Assembly (NCBI GenBank): GCA_023974075.1
Contig: CM043799.1
Coordinates: forward strand, 3,294,428 to 3,358,427
Source: Chaenocephalus aceratus
Taxonomy: Eukaryota > Chordata > Actinopteri > Perciformes > Channichthyidae
Reading direction: 5' to 3'
Length of the DNA: 64,000 nucleotides
A model generated the notes under the pieces. It was not told the origin of the DNA and made no database searches. It was given only the letters and a program-made list of their open reading frames with translations. This document shows positions 63,700 to 64,000 of the stretch, piece by piece (the first letter of the stretch is position 1; the number at the start of each line of letters is the position of its first letter). The translations under genes and the position numbers were made by a program.

Positions 63700-63853
63700 A
63701 ACATCCGGGTCAGTAGGGGGCGCTATGTGGCTCACGGTAACGTCCTAGGGACAAGAAGACGAAACGACCTCTCTCTTTATTGATCCACTTGTTCTTCACT
63801 TCATCTGCCTCTTCAGCCGAGAACGCAGCAACACTTTACCGCAGCAAACAAAC
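63700..63853 (+). promoter_or_regulatory. Putative promoter and 5' untranslated region of the COX8-like gene
   Basis: The 150 bases before the ATG are more GC-rich than the DNA further upstream, show no clear TATA box, and include GTAGGGGGCGCTATGTGG and a pyrimidine-rich CCTCTCTCTTTATT stretch. This fits a housekeeping-type mitochondrial gene promoter, but the start of transcription is not visible. Confidence 0.35.
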
Positions 63854-63970
63854 ATGTCAGGGCTCCTGAGGACCGTCGCCAGGCGCGCAGCTCCTGTCCT
63901 GCGGGGACACACCATCACCCAGAAGGCTAATGTCTACGGCGCCCCGGCCAAGGAGAAGATCGGCCCTCTA
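63854..63970 (+). CDS. Probable cytochrome c oxidase subunit 8 precursor, first exon
   Basis: The exon encodes 39 residues beginning MSGLLRTVARRAAPVLRG and ending AKEKIGPL, followed by GTAAGTATTG, a strong donor in phase 0. The N-terminus is rich in Arg, Ala and Leu with no acidic residue before position 34, as expected of a mitochondrial presequence. The ending KEKIGPL followed by an exon boundary resembles the point where vertebrate COX8 precursors enter the mature AVGL helix. COX8 is a small single-helix subunit of inner-membrane complex IV. The gene is divergent from rrh with about 1.5 kb between starts. The rest lies beyond the window, so another small mitochondrial protein is not excluded. 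Confidence 0.6.
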
Positions 63971-64000
63971 GTAAGTATTGTGTTAGCTACATGGCTAGCT

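Overview
This is vertebrate nuclear DNA, almost certainly from a ray-finned (teleost) fish. It is intron-rich, has no operons, and carries fish-type L2 and L1-like LINEs, tRNA-derived SINEs with the usual fish tail, hAT, piggyBac-type and Academ-like DNA transposons, and long GT tracts. The species cannot be named from the sequence alone.

Only two host genes are visible. The first is peropsin (rrh), a retinal-binding opsin-family receptor on the minus strand. Six coding exons at about 62.3, 56.9, 40.8, 17.4, 10.0 and 8.6 kb join in frame into 301 codons, each junction with GT/AG signals. The seventh exon was not found and probably lies left of the window. The second begins at 63,854 on the plus strand: a 39-codon first exon resembling the mitochondrial presequence of cytochrome c oxidase subunit 8. 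The two genes are divergent, about 1.5 kb apart.

Almost everything else is transposons inside the rrh introns. At 1-3.4 kb lies an L1-like LINE tail, itself split by a foldback repeat. It appears to have inserted into a minus-strand LTR retrotransposon (3.4-6.4 kb and its LTR) whose integrase directly follows its protease. Intron 4 (10-17 kb) holds a 1-kb non-autonomous element split by an L2 LINE. Intron 3 (17.5-40.7 kb) holds a foldback element, a 7.2-kb Academ-like transposon (21,955-29,201), and a 10.5-kb hAT element (30,039-40,535, perfect 8-bp target duplication) that carries a second, distantly related Academ-like transposon (31,344-37,498). Intron 2 (40.8-56.8 kb) holds head-to-head palindromic elements, several copies of one 1.06-kb element family making 3-bp target duplications, a LINE, and a roughly 41-bp minisatellite into which these elements inserted repeatedly. 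Intron 1 (57.0-62.3 kb) is filled by a 3.5-kb foldback carrying a small hAT, plus another small hAT.

The two Academ-like elements encode related large proteins with a FEN1/XPG-like nuclease core but different introns, terminal repeats and C-terminal tails. The three elements stacked at one AGG triplet (52,454-54,979) give an unusually readable insertion history. Despite some 50 kb of insertions, every visible rrh exon and splice site looks intact.
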